Origin: Diabrotica undecimpunctata
Taxonomy: Eukaryota > Arthropoda > Insecta > Coleoptera > Chrysomelidae
Reading direction: 5' to 3'
Assembly: GCF_040954645.1 (NCBI RefSeq)
Contig: NC_092803.1
Location: 61,215,984 to 61,279,983, forward strand
DNA length: 64,000 nucleotides
In this document: positions 52,553 to 62,867 of the stretch, piece after piece
How the letters are laid out: each line of letters starts with the position of its first letter
Position numbering within the stretch: the first letter of the stretch is position 1
Notes under the pieces: model-generated
The model's input: the letters and a program-made list of their open reading frames with translations, nothing else
Told to the model about the DNA's origin: nothing
Database searches by the model: none
Translations under genes and position numbers: made by a program

Positions 52553-52827
52553 TTACAATTAAGATTTTTTTTAGAAGTATTTTTATGTATGTAAATGACA
52601 AGAATTTTTTAGAAGTATTTTTATGTATGTACATGATATGTGTTGTAATGGAGTATGTAAAACGTTTACTGATTTTATAATAATTTATCTTTAAATGTTT
52701 GTCAATTTTTTTACCAGGTGTTCAATCCATCATTCAGCAATTAATAAGAGAATTAATTATACTGGTCATTTGGCCATCTTGACAAATTATATTGTTTTAT
52801 TATTTAATCAGTATATTAGTCATATTA
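52553..52827 (+). other. CAP-G 3' untranslated region with tandem duplication
   Basis: A roughly 40-bp unit is repeated in tandem just after the stop: TTTTTTAGAAGTATTTTTAT occurs at about 52567 and again at about 52606, followed by GTATGTAAATGA and GTATGTACATGA. No perfect AATAAA was seen; variant signals (AATAAT at about 52680) are possible. The transcript end is not determined. Confidence 0.55.
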
Positions 52828-53405
52828 TTAAATCTGAGCGTCCCGATCAGCAACTCTATATGTAGGCCCAGGATGGCGGAATCTACAGGACTCTCCAGCT
52901 CTGCGTGAACCCTTTAGAAAGAAATAACAGTCTACTGACTTTGAAGGATACGATCTCATCGGGTTAATGCAACACACAGAAATTCGTACGCCGGTTTCTC
53001 GGAAGATCACTTCAAGCATGCTTCTGACAATCTTCCAGTCCAGATTATCTAATGCATGGTCTATCTTGGGTAAGGCCAAATTCTTGATGTCATAATTGCA
53101 GACCATTTTTTTCAAATTAGTTAGAGCACGCCATATATCCTCGTAGCTTGCTCTGTCTGTATACGACTTCCTGGTCACCCTATACAGCAAAGATCGAGAA
53201 CCACCTTCTAATCTCAGTACTCTTCCAACTTTAGGTTGCTGGTTGTTTTAACTCGTCCAAACGACCGAATTTCTTATAAAATACGGATGACATTCCTTTA
53301 GTCATTTCAAGATCTTGGGCAACACAGTAGGCTAGAGAGACGTTATGCGGAACACTAAAAAGATCCTGCTGAACTTCTGTGGTCACGCCGAATCTAGCAC
53401 TCTCT
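52828..53405 (-). pseudogene. Macrodomain (TARG1/OARD1-like) plus CCCH zinc-finger module of the Gypsy relic
   Basis: Directly after the integrase C-terminus the minus strand reads TEVQQDLFSVPHNVSLAYCV, then AQDLEMTKGMSSVFYKKFGR and, after a one-base shift at about 53258, PKVGRVLRLEG, SLLYRVTRKSYTDRASYEDI, LALPKIDHALDNLDWKIVR and VIFRETGVRISVCC. The order fits the ADP-ribosyl-glutamate hydrolase type of macrodomain. The family's Gly-Cys-Gly loop is here Asp-His-Ala, while the following Asp (ALD) is kept. A tail CYFFLKGSRRAGESCRFRH matches a CCCH finger except that the second Cys position is Arg. Stop at 52828. Probably captured from a host gene long ago; non-functional here. Confidence 0.7.
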
Positions 53406-53987
53406 CTGCATAATTTGACATAAATTCATTAAAGCTTGGTCGCCCATCATCTTTGATCTCATATTGAAGGGTTAGGGCTTCTTGTGTTTCATTAGAGCCA
53501 GCATAAGGTGCAAGACGATTTATGTGAACTACTTTTGGTTTACCTTTCGGCAACTTCTAAATTCGGTATATTACGTCATTTATTATCTTTTTAATTTCAT
53601 ACGGACCCTCCCATTGTCTTTGCAGTTTAGGAGACAACCTACGACGACGTTGTGGATTATAAAGCCAAATAAGGTCACCTATGTCATAGCTTTCATTCTT
53701 GCATCGAGAATCATATTGATCTTTCATTCTGTCACTGGCTAACTGGATGTGTTGTCAGGCAAGTTCATGAATGTTGTTCATTCTTAACTTCAGGCGGTCG
53801 ACATAATCTTCGCTTGCAACATGTTCTTCGGAAGGTCTGCAGCCAAATTCTAGGTCGCAGGGCAAACGAACTTCACGGCCTAACATCAGGCAGGTTGGAG
53901 TCTGGCTCAGCGCCATTTGTAATAGTTTAAAAGCTTTTTGACACTCTTCGCTCCATGTATATTCTTTGCCTTCTTCTGTCAACTTTG

Positions 53988-55169
53988 CTAATGGCTTGGA
54001 GATGTTGGCAAATCCTTTGACAAAACGTCGGTAATATGTACATATGCCAAGAAAACTTCTAATTTCGTGTTTATCTCTTGGTACTGGCCAATCCTTAATT
54101 GCTGCAAGTTTTTCAGGACACCATTACTTACACCATTACTTGCTACAATATGTCCTAAGTACTTCACTTCTCGTTGAAACAATTGACATTTCTTCGGACT
54201 TAACTTCAAATTTGCTGCCCGCAATCGTTGAAAGACTTCTGTCAGATTATTGGCATGTTCATCGAAGGATCTTCCAACTACAATTACATCATCCAAATAA
54301 ACCAGGCATGTTTTCCATGTTAGACCTCTTAAAACTGCCTCCATTAATCTTTCAAATGTGGCCGGGACATTACATAAACCAAAAGGCATAACTGTGAACT
54401 GCCAAAGCCCTGATCTTATCGAGAATGCGGTTTTTTCACGATCAGCTGGTTCCATGTCTACTTGCCAATATCCACTTTTCAGATCGAGTGTGGAGAACCA
54501 ACGAGAACCAGAAAGTGTATCCAAAGTATCGTCTATTCTGGGCAAAGGATAACTATGTTTTTTAGTTACCGCATTGAGCTGTCGGTAGTCAATACAAAAA
54601 CGCGTTGAACCATCTTTCTTCTTTACTAACACTACTGGTGATGTCCATGGACTGTTTGATGGTTCAATTACCCCTTGTTTGTTCATATCTTGGATGATGA
54701 CTTTGGCTTCATCTCTTTTCGCAAATGGAAGTCGTCTAGGTTGTTGTCTGATTGGCTGAGCGTCTCCGGTATTAATTTTATGCTTTGCTATGCTTGTTTT
54801 GCCCTTATCATTCTTATCAATGGCAAAAACATCTTGAAATTCTACCAGCATAGACTTCACGTTTTTAGTTCGATTATCATCGAGATCTTGGCACGTTTTA
54901 ATCACCATCTCAACAAGCTCCTTTGGATACTTAGATTTCGATGGTTTCTCATTAGTATTCGTAGAACAAATCGAAGCCACGGGAACACACTGTCCGATCA
55001 AAGGTCTTTTATTTAACTTAATAGCAGTTCTCTTTAAGTTCATAACTCTTACGGGAACGACATCTCGAATTCTCACCAAAGCTTTTGCCGTTAGGAACTC
55101 AGCATTATTTACATCTTCGACCATCCTTAAACTTCCCTCTCGGCAGTAACCATCAGGTCTGGTCATCAC
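53988..55169 (-). pseudogene. Gypsy relic reverse transcriptase
   Basis: The frame is continuous with the protease except for the TAA at 55239. RT motifs: EPSNSPWTSPVVLVKKKDGS, RFCIDYRQLNAVTKKHSYPL, FSTLDLKSGYWQVDM, FTVMPFGLCNVPATFERLM and the catalytic CLVYLDDVIVV (about 54290). The frame ends after a small tandem duplication (VSNGVSNGV) shifts it near 54125. The true continuation ([20 protein letters not shown]) is in the next frame. Confidence 0.88.
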
Positions 55170-55238
55170 AATTTTCTCACTATTACCGGGTATTGTTACG
55201 TCACAAGTAGTTATTAAGCTGATAACAGCTTCTTTGTC

Positions 55239-55703
55239 TTAATGAAACGGCAACTCTTCACCACTGATCTCGAGAACTCCATCTTTGACATTCAATACAG
55301 CCCCAACTTTCCTTAGTATATCCATCCCCGATATGAACTCATCGGAGATCTCTGTAATTAATACTCTATGTTTCCCTGTGGTCTGGCCAATGGATACTGA
55401 CATATTAGCCTCGCCATATGTATTAATTATCTCACCAGTTGCTGTTCTAAGCTTTACTGTTGCAGGCGATAATTTAAGATAGTCTCGTACAACTACTGAA
55501 CGTGCAAAAGTTCTTGTTGCACCTGTATCTACCAAAAACGATCTACATATATTATTGATACGACCCTCGATGTACAAGCTATGAATTCCACCGGAGGACG
55601 TAATGTTAACAGTTACTATGGAGGCTGTGTTTCTCGAGGTCGGCAGTTGCCCCTTGGTGTCGACCCGTTCTAATTTTCCGACTGTTGTATAATTTTCTTG
55701 CAA
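55239..55703 (-). pseudogene. Gypsy relic aspartic protease
   Basis: Retropepsin signature FLVDTGATRTF (about 55530) and flap-side GMDILRKVGAVL (about 55310), stopped by TAA at 55239 in a frame that otherwise runs into the RT. Upstream, the CCHC remnant GGDVGHIRRNCK reaches 55735, where Gypsy similarity ends. Confidence 0.8.
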
Positions 55704-55810
55704 TTACGGCGAATGTGACCTACATCACCACCTATTGGCAAATCAAATCTTGGGAAGATAAGCGTAAATCTTCAAACAACCAAAACAGTAGTAGCAGGAT
55801 GGCAGCAAAA

Positions 55811-57969
55811 CCGGACGGCAGATGGCATGGTGTATGGAAGGAAGGAGCTGAGCGGGCTGTGCCCTTTACCATGGATGAACTTGTCGAGACATTGGGTTCA
55901 CTCAAGACGCGTAGGTCCCCCTGACTAGATAAGATACCACCTGAGGCGGTGAAGGGTCTAGGACGGGCGGAGCCTGCGTGGCTTCTGGAACACATGAATG
56001 CACTGTTGGAAGCACAAACCTTTCCTGAGCCTTGGAGGACATCGAGGTTAATACTGCTCCCCAAGGCTAGGAAAAGTATCGCCCCATCTGTCTTCTTCCA
56101 AGCATCAGTAGGCTGTATGAAAGGATGCTGCGAGTACGCATAGACGACATGATTGAGAGGTCAGGTGGTTTATCTCGGAGACAATTTGGTTTTTGTAAAG
56201 GGAAAAGCACGATTGATGCAATCATGAGTGTACTCGAAGCATTGCGCAACGGAGAGGATGAACATCGCTGGGCGGCCCTGCTGTTGTTTGATGTTATGAA
56301 TGCATTCAATACGCTGCAGTGGAACGAGGTAATGAACGCAATGGAGCAGAGAGAATGTCCTGGTTACCTGATGAATGTGGTGGCGGAGTATCTGTCAGAG
56401 AGAAAGATTATGGTGGAAAAGGGCACGATCGTGAACGTGACGGCCGGGGTACCCCAGGGATCTGTCTTGGGCCCGACGCTATGGAACCTGGCATATGACG
56501 GGGTTATGCGCTGTTAATACGGAGAGGGTACAACCCCCTTCGCATTCGCGGATGACTTCGCTGTACTGGTAGTGGCCCGGGATGAGCCAGATCTCAAATA
56601 CAGGGTTCGGAACGCACGGACTGAAACTTGCGGCAGAGAAAACCGAAGCCATTATTCTGAAGGGGACAAGGAACAGGCAAAGTGTTGAATTGCAATGTGC
56701 GGGAGCATCTCTAACACCCAAGAAACAAGTAAAGTACCTAGGACTGCCATTGCACCAGAATGGAAAATGGGGGAGCACGTACGAGAGGTGGTCTGGAAGG
56801 CTGCAAATAGTGCGGCTGCGTTGGGGAGGATGATGCCCAACATTGGGGGACCCAAATCCGAAAGGAGGAGGGTCTTACACGGTGTTGTAAGTCGATCGTC
56901 CTCTATGCAGCACCAGTCTGGAGCGAGGCGTTAGAGATAACGGCCTATAGGAGGCTCATGACACAAGTGGGCAGAACAAGTCTGTTGCGAGTGGCATGCG
57001 TCTACAGGACTGTGTCTGCGGCAGCCTTGTGGACCGTCACTGGATGTGTTCCGTTGCATGTTTTGGCGGTGGAAAGAAAAGAGCTCTATAGGAGAAGAGG
57101 CGAAGAGGAAGAGAGAAGACAGGAAAGGGAAAGGTCAATTGAAAGATGGCAAGAAGAATGGAAAAACACGGAGGATGTGGCACAGTGGACGAAAATGCTG
57201 ATCCCGAACATAAGAGATTGGGTGGACTGTGGCCACAGGCAACTGGATTATTTCCTGACGCAAGTGCTCACAGGACACGGATGTTTTAGGGCCTACCTCT
57301 CTAGGTTCGGAAAGGCTGACACAGATGAATGCCTATACTGTGGATACTCGGACACTGTAACACATACGATGTTAGATTGCAGCAGATGGATAGTGGAAAT
57401 GAACAGAATGGAGAGACAAGTGTGAATTTTGTCACAGTGAGAGAAATGATTGAGAGAATGATTGAGAAGAAAGACAGCTGGACCAACGGCAAGGGTAAGA
57501 GTGAAAGATGCTGGAAGTTGAAGCTAGAGAAGTGGGTCACACTGTATGAGTTAGATAGGCGTGAGCCAGACTGTAGGGAAGGGGGAAATATCCGTTAGGG
57601 AATGATGCCGTACTAGGAGCGATGTCTTCTACGCGCTACTTGGAACGAGACAAGGAGCCTCCTTGCTGATGAATGGAGTGTGGATGTGTATGAATGGAGA
57701 ATGAATGAATAAAGGTAGTGCTTCGGAAGTGATGCCGGCCTTACAGCGGCCATTCCGCTTCCATATCACTGGATGACAGAGGATGGTTTGGTTTAGCAGG
57801 TAGGCGTTCGGCGTAGACTGGGTGACGAGAGGGCATTTTAAAGTACCTCGGAAACTATCGCCGGGAGTACGAAGAACGAATCCTGCACTAAGGTTAGTCA
57901 GACGGCGTCCTGGACTGAGATGTCTTTTGAAGATTCCAGACCCCCTCTCTATAAAGACGAAAAAAAAAA
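55811..57969 (+). mobile_element. R1-like LINE, 5'-truncated, with poly(A) tail and 13-bp target duplication
   Basis: Flanked by GATGGCAGCAAAA at 55798-55810 and 57970-57982. It begins inside the RT finger region (MDELVETLGSLKTRRSP), then SRLYERMLRVRIDDMIERSG, LSRRQFGFCKGKSTIDAI, LLLFDVMNAFNTLQWNEVM, AGVPQGSVLGPTLWNLAYDG and FAFADDFAVLVVARDEP (catalytic Asp pair at about 56550). The C-terminal part has RWQEEWKNTEDVAQWTKMLI, DYFLTQVLTGHGCFRAYLSR and the zinc knuckle CLYCGYSDTVTHTMLDC. Stops and shifts at 55922, about 56080, 56515 and about 56870. A 3' UTR of about 540 bp ends in a short A-tract. Confidence 0.87.
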
Positions 57970-57982
57970 GATGGCAGCAAAA

Positions 57983-59147
57983 ATGAAAACAAAATTAAAT
58001 AATGATAGCGCTTCATTGATCTTTTTAAAAAGTTCCTGAGTGATTTAAACAAACTTGAGTCCCATTACTGCCGGAAAAGATCGTCCAAGCTTTATTTGGC
58101 ATCTATTTGGCAATCGAAAATGAGTTTGTATTTGAACAAAGGGTTCGAAGAAATGAATCTAAGCCTATTTTCACCCCGCAAGGACCAATGTGATATGTGT
58201 ACTTCCTATAAAGAAGGCAATTTGGCTGAAAATGAGTATCATCTGTATATTTCTAGAAAGAATATGGCACGAGCAGCGAAAGAAAAAAACATCCAAACAA
58301 AGTGGGTTTTCACTATGGACTTACAAGCAGTGCTTTTATCACCTCGTATACAGACATCTGCTCTATAATATAGAATGAAATTATGTATCCATAATTTTAC
58401 CATTTTTGATCTGAAGATGAAGAAGGGCTTCTGCTACATCTGGCACGAAGGTGAAGGACAGGTAAGTCCGCACTTAAATTTCATTACTAATATCAATCTA
58501 TGATTGTATTTAAATTGATATATTTTATTCTTTGAGGTCTCTGCTAACGAGTTTACTTCCATTTTGTATAGGTCCATACAAACCCAGGAGACGAGATACT
58601 ATTTTATAGTGATGGTTGTGCGGCGCAGAACAGAAATGTCAGACTAAGTAATGCCTTTTCTGCTTTAAATAAAAGGACTAACATCACAATAGTGCAAATT
58701 TTTTTAGAAAAGGGTCATACTCAGATGGATTGTGACAGTATGCACACTTCAATTGAGAGAAAGCTTACACATCGAGACATCCACCTTCCATCTGAGTATG
58801 TCACTGTTTGTAAAAATGCAAAACATGAAAATCCATACCATGTCGAGTATCTAAGTTTCGACTATTTTAAAAACTTTGCTCAAATGGACGGGTCTTATAA
58901 TTCTATTCGTCCTGGATATAAGATTGGAGATCCTAATGTAACAGATCTTAGGATTTTAAAATATACTCCTGACGATAAAATTCATTATAAATTAACCCAC
59001 GACGATAATGAGCCCTTTAATACGTTAGAGGTGAGAAAAAGGGGTAGCAAGAAAATTAGTGCAACTGCACATAATAACATTAAACTACTATACTCGATGC
59101 CACTGAAAATAAATAAAAAAAATTTGATCTACAGGAATTAAATCCAT
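57983..59147 (+). pseudogene. Unclassified DDE-like transposon gene, broken
   Basis: Reads FKKFLSDLNKLESHYCRKRS, RKDQCDMCTSYKEGNLAEN, KWVFTMDLQAVLLSPRIQTS, LCIHNFTIFDLKMKKGFCYI and WHEGEG, then after an intron-like gap or frameshift (58460-58570, with GTAAGT and TATAG-like borders) EILFYSDGCAAQNRNVRLSN, IFLEKGHTQMDCDSMH, LPSEYVTVCKNAKHENPYHV and SSIRPGYK-like YNSIRPGYKIGDPNVTDLRI. The Asp-containing MDLQ and YSDGC blocks and the EKGHTQMD block look like an RNase H-fold transposase core. I recognise this as a recurrent arthropod repeat-type protein but cannot name its superfamily. Part of its 5' region (55740-55810, WQIKSWEDKRKSSNNQNSSS) lies across the R1-like insertion. Confidence 0.6.
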
Positions 59148-59499
59148 TTCTACCAAAAGACGTTCATTCATTTTATAATCAATTAAATCACAAAGAATGT
59201 GATATAATAGGTATAAAATTATATGTACATTATGCCTCCCTAGATAGTACAAGCTATTGTGTGATAGTAGGCACTTCCTTTAACCTACAATTTTAAACTA
59301 ACTGAGTATTATCTTTTAGCCTTAACTATTTTTTAAAAGAAAAATGTGTTAATTAGGGATTTTAACCACTTTCAATCAATCATTTTAATTTTTAGTGGAA
59401 AACATTTAATGTAAAATTTGTAGCTATAAATAAAATTATTTGTAATTATTTTTTTATCAATTTGATGTTATTTAAAAACCAATTAAAGACTTTTTACGG
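59148..59499. other. AT-rich sequence without features
   Basis: Continuation of the preceding element is possible (LQELNPFLPKDVHSFYNQL-like sequence to about 59190). The rest is featureless. Confidence 0.35.
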
Positions 59500-59765
59500 T
59501 ACTCATCATCATCATAAGTGGCTCGACAATCCGTTGTGGATCTTGGCCTGCTCACAAAGAAGTCGCCACTCCTGTCGATTCCTGGCAACTTCCCTCCATC
59601 TTCTAACCCCTAGAATCTGTAGGTCTTCTTCCACATCATCAATCCATCTCATTCGTGGTCGTCCTCTGCTTCTTGTGCCCTCTGGTTTTGAAAATGTTAA
59701 TCTCTTCGTGTATTCGTGATCTGACATCCTAGCAATGTGTCCAGCCCATCTAAGTCTCTGCACTT
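59500..59765 (-). mobile_element. RTE-like LINE C-terminal fragment
   Basis: The minus strand has MQRLRWAGHIARMSDHEYTK, then RSRGRPRMRWIDDVEEDL and RRWREVARNRQEWRLLCEQA, followed by an (ATG)n tail at 59505-59516. This is the standard 3' end of RTE-like LINEs, 5'-truncated to about 260 bp. Confidence 0.85.
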
Positions 59766-59929
59766 TAACGAATTTACTTTACTTTTTACGGTACTATTAT
59801 TTTTTATTTCATAATTCCTAAACCTCTTATTTACAATTTTGGAATTGGGGATGTAAGTTCAAAAGATTTTCAGTTGAGAGGTTTTGGAGTTTAGGTATTG
59901 ATATATGTGACAACATATATGTAACAAAA

Positions 59930-60790
59930 CACCAGAATACACCACAAAGATAAAAGTCAAAAGCTTACAGAATGACTCCACAAAATACCTATTCCAAAAA
60001 AGAATAACCGAAAAAAGCAGAAATACATATATCACAGAAAGTGACTCGAAGACAGCTGGGCAAAAATTAAGTCAAATATCTTATTCTCGGCCAAGGAAGT
60101 TCTTGATGAAAGAAATATACATAAAAATAAATCGTTCCCAAGGCGAAGAACTCCATGGTTTTTGTACAGAAGTGAAGGAAAAAAAAAGAAAAGAAAAAAA
60201 GCTTACCTGAAATACATGTCAACCAAAAGACAAGAGGCATACCATAATTACAAGACAATTAGAAACGAAACACATGCACTTGAAAGAAAAATAAAAAATG
60301 ATCACTGGGAACGCTTTTCGAAAGAAATTGAACACGACTTTTACGGTCTGCAAAAGGAAATATGGCGTCTCATAAGAAGTCACAGAACGGAGGTAAAGGA
60401 ACTAATAGAACCGAAACACATAGAAAAGGATACGTGGATTGACTACCTAAAAAAACTATATGTAGATGAAGAACAAACGACACTAGAACCGGAAATACCA
60501 GAAATTACCACAAATGAAGAACTTAATATAAATGTACAGGAAGTTCGGAAAATACTTGAAAACCTGAAGAACAGAAAAGCAGCAGGTAAAGACGGGATAC
60601 CAAACGAGTTACTGAAATATTCTGGAGCAGCAATGATAGAACCATTAACAACATTAATTAATAAAATTATAAAACAATAAAATACCGGAAGAATGAAAAT
60701 GAGCGAACTAATTCTACTATTCAAAAAAGGAGATAAAAGCTAGAAAACTACAGAGGTATAAACTTGTTAAATATTACCCTAATATAACTG
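59930..60790 (+). mobile_element. LINE linker and RT N-terminal fragment
   Basis: With one frame change it reads WAKIKSNILFSAKEVLDERN, RRRTPWFLYRSEGKKK, RQEAYHNYKTIRNETHALER, ENLKNRKAAGKDGIPNELLK and SELILLFKKGDKS, ending shortly after RGINLLNIT. The catalytic RT motifs are missing. A piece from further downstream in an RT of this type occurs next to it in inverted orientation (60826-61023). Confidence 0.75.
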
Positions 60791-60825
60791 AAGAAAAATT
60801 TGAATTCGAGCCTACCAGTTTTATA

Positions 60826-61023
60826 TTAATTACAGTCCGCTTTGAATTTGCTTAAAAAACAGCATTTGCCATACCAGTAGGAGTTCTTTAAAAATGATAT
60901 TTTTCCCTTGACTTCCATTCTTAGGTTAATTTTTTCTACTAATATGCCCAAATATTTAAAAATTTCTAGTTCTTCGAAATACACGTACCTGTTTTTTCTG
61001 TCATTTATTTTTAGTTTTCTCAA
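60826..61023 (-). mobile_element. LINE RT fragment, inverted relative to its neighbour
   Basis: A 65-codon minus-strand frame with EELEIFKYLGILVEKINLRM and EVKGKISFLKNSYWYGKC. It matches the YLG...EI..RI..gN..Y segment after the RT catalytic box. Adjacent to a plus-strand 5' fragment of a similar LINE. Confidence 0.55.
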
Positions 61024-61346
61024 GTTAGATTCTATATGTTAAACAAAGTTTTTCTTTCGTGTCAGCAATGTATGGAGATAACCATGAGAGTAACAGCTAT
61101 AAAGTGTATTCTATGACACAAAAATATATGAAATGGACAAATAGCATCAATTTAAGTGACTGAAATAACTTTAATAACTAAAAGTTTCTTACAAACGATA
61201 TGTGTATGAAGTTTCAATAAAATATATAATTTTATGTTTTGTATTTGATTTATTTCAAATTAAACTTTTCAAAAATTGAACTTCTAAGTAAATTTAACGC
61301 TTCTTTTTAGGGTAAGGAGGTATTAAGCAATCTAACGAAATGGTAC

Positions 61347-61381
61347 AAAATATTTTATTATCAATAATATACAAACTAAAA
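61347..61381 (-). terminator. Poly(A) signal of the minus-strand host gene
   Basis: AATAAA on the minus strand at 61359-61354, about 25 bases after the stop codon. A second AATAAA lies at about 61251. The first is unusually close to the stop, so the second may be the one used. Confidence 0.5.
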
Positions 61382-62512
61382 CTAATCTATACAAATAACA
61401 TCATCATCATTGTCATTTTTATTATGAATTTCAGGTTTTTTCGAGACATATTTAGTTGTCTGCGCACCAGATTCCGGTCTGGCCTGGTCTTTTGGTTTGA
61501 CCAATTCGGATCTTAGTCTGGATTCCTCATGTCTCGACGGTCCAGCTGTCTGAATGCCCTCAACTTGTTTGGAGGACTTGGAAAATTTTTCTAAGTGTAA
61601 TCCAGACTTGGAAAGATATTCCAACTTTCTACTCATCTCAGACTGTGAGAGGCCGTGTTTTTTTGGAGGGCTAATGTATGAACTTCCTGGTTTAGACTGA
61701 CTTTCCAATTTTTTTATGGGCTCCGTTAGTCGTGAACTATTTTCTGATTTTTTTGGTGATGCCGATTTGACTATTGATAATCCAGATCTCGACAGACTTT
61801 CAAGTTTTTGGAAAGATTCTGATTTTGACATAATTGGTTCTGGTTTTGCAACAGATTTGGATATATCCTTTACTGGTTGCGATTTGGAATTTAGCTGAGG
61901 ATATTCTCGCTTTTTGGTCATATCTGACTTAGGACTGCCTTCTTTTGAAGTGTGGCAAAGTATATTTACGTTACCCGGTAAATCTGGGTTAGGTTTTTCT
62001 GATTTTTTTCTTGACTCCGATTTATTATAATATGCTTTCATTTTCCTTGCCATTTCGAATTTGGAAGGATCTTTAAAACTCTTGATTTCAGTCAGTTTTT
62101 CAGTAGGTTTTTCTTTAGTAGCATGTTTATAACTTCCTTTTGAATGTTTAGGAGGTGTGACTGAAGGCCGATCAACAATTTCGGCAACATTCGAGACAGT
62201 TTCTGGTTTAATCTTGATCTCTTTCGATTTTTTTGCTGCATATTTACCTGCAAGTGGGTTTATCGACAATTCTGTAACATTTTTATTCTCATCTGTTTTT
62301 ACTTTCTTCTTGTGTAGATGTTTAGACTTCTTTGGATAATTCGGGATAATTTCTACATCTTTCGAAAAACTGTCAGATCTGTAACTAGTGACTTCTGGTT
62401 TTTTAACTGGTGATATATCTACAGCCGGACTTAAAGATAGGTCTAAACTTTTACGATTTTTGTCTTTGACTGAAGGAGATTCTTTTGATTTTTCTGATAG
62501 GTTTATTGCTAC
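61382..62512 (-). CDS. Lys/Ser-rich disordered protein, terminal exon
   Basis: A single open frame of about 376 codons from a TTTGTGCAG acceptor (exon begins 62512) to TAG at 61382-61384. Upstream exons are not in the window or not recognisable. The protein is almost wholly low-complexity: Lys, Ser, Pro and Glu dominate, with basic clusters (KKSKHLHKKKVKTDENK) suggesting a nuclear protein. Near the C-terminus three related repeats occur (FQKLESLSRSGLS, IKKLESQSKPGSS, SRKLEYLSKSGLH). The last residues, DNDDDVICID, resemble a SUMO-interaction motif with an acidic flank. Codon usage and the lack of lesions argue for a real host gene. I do not recognise the family; a chromatin or RNA-processing factor is only a guess from composition. 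Confidence 0.7.
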   Translation of the reverse strand, partial: VAINLSEKSKESPSVKDKNRKSLDLSLSPAVDISPVKKPEVTSYRSDSFSKDVEIIPNYPKKSKHLHKKKVKTDENKNVTELSINPLAGKYAAKKSKEIKIKPETVSNVAEIVDRPSVTPPKHSKGSYKHATKEKPTEKLTEIKSFKDPSKFEMARKMKAYYNKSESRKKSEKPNPDLPGNVNILCHTSKEGSPKSDMTKKREYPQLNSKSQPVKDISKSVAKPEPIMSKSESFQKLESLSRSGLSIVKSASPKKSENSSRLTEPIKKLESQSKPGSSYISPPKKHGLSQSEMSRKLEYLSKSGLHLEKFSKSSKQVEGIQTAGPSRHEESRLRSELVKPKDQARPESGAQTTKYVSKKPEIHNKNDNDDDVICID

Positions 62513-62865
62513 CTGCACAAATAAAAACAAATATAATTAGAGACATTATATTAATTGCAATAAAAAGGAAATATATTTGGCAAATCAACTTCAAAATTAT
62601 AATCAAAATTTTCACTGAATATGTACACATCAGCAAATTTAACGAAGTTACTATTAATTACATATAAGTTTTGTGTATTTGATAGATAAGATGAGATATT
62701 TAAAATCAAGATATAGTAAATAAGATTTATTCCGATTCTATCAATTCCGATAATGATCTAGGTGTCGGCATTATAGGCCAATTAAGTTAGTTTTTTACTC
62801 GACACAACTGTATAGACGGGTTTGACAGTTCATATGTGTAGTATGAGATATTACAAAAAGACTCT
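62513..62865. other. Intron of the minus-strand gene, featureless part
   Basis: AT-rich; contains the acceptor polypyrimidine tract for the terminal exon (62516-62530). No upstream exon was recognised. Confidence 0.4.
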
Positions 62866-62867
62866 CA

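Larger units (their letters stand above)
52828..55737 (-). mobile_element. Decayed Ty3/Gypsy element with C-terminal macrodomain and CCCH tail
   Basis: Minus strand, 5' to 3': a zinc-knuckle remnant (GGDVGHIRRNC, about 55710), protease (55703-55239), RT (55169-53988), the beginning of the RNase H connection ([20 protein letters not shown]), a deletion junction near 53895, the integrase C-terminal part ([20 protein letters not shown], then WEGPYEIKKIINDVIYRI, KPKVVHINRLAPY), and an extra module at 53405-52828. Lesions: in-frame TAA at 55239, a shift caused by a small duplication near 54125, the deletion of RNase H and integrase catalytic core, and shifts near 53400 and 53258. No LTRs were found at either end. 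Distinct from the intact Gypsy element. Confidence 0.85.

Noticed and set aside
54044..54391. 115-codon plus-strand ORF and neighbours (54358-54552, 54675-55016)
   Set aside because: Antisense shadows of the Gypsy reverse transcriptase.
61716..62339. Plus-strand ORFs of 60 codons at 61716-61898 and 62157-62339
   Set aside because: Complementary-strand readings of the low-complexity Lys/Ser-rich exon.
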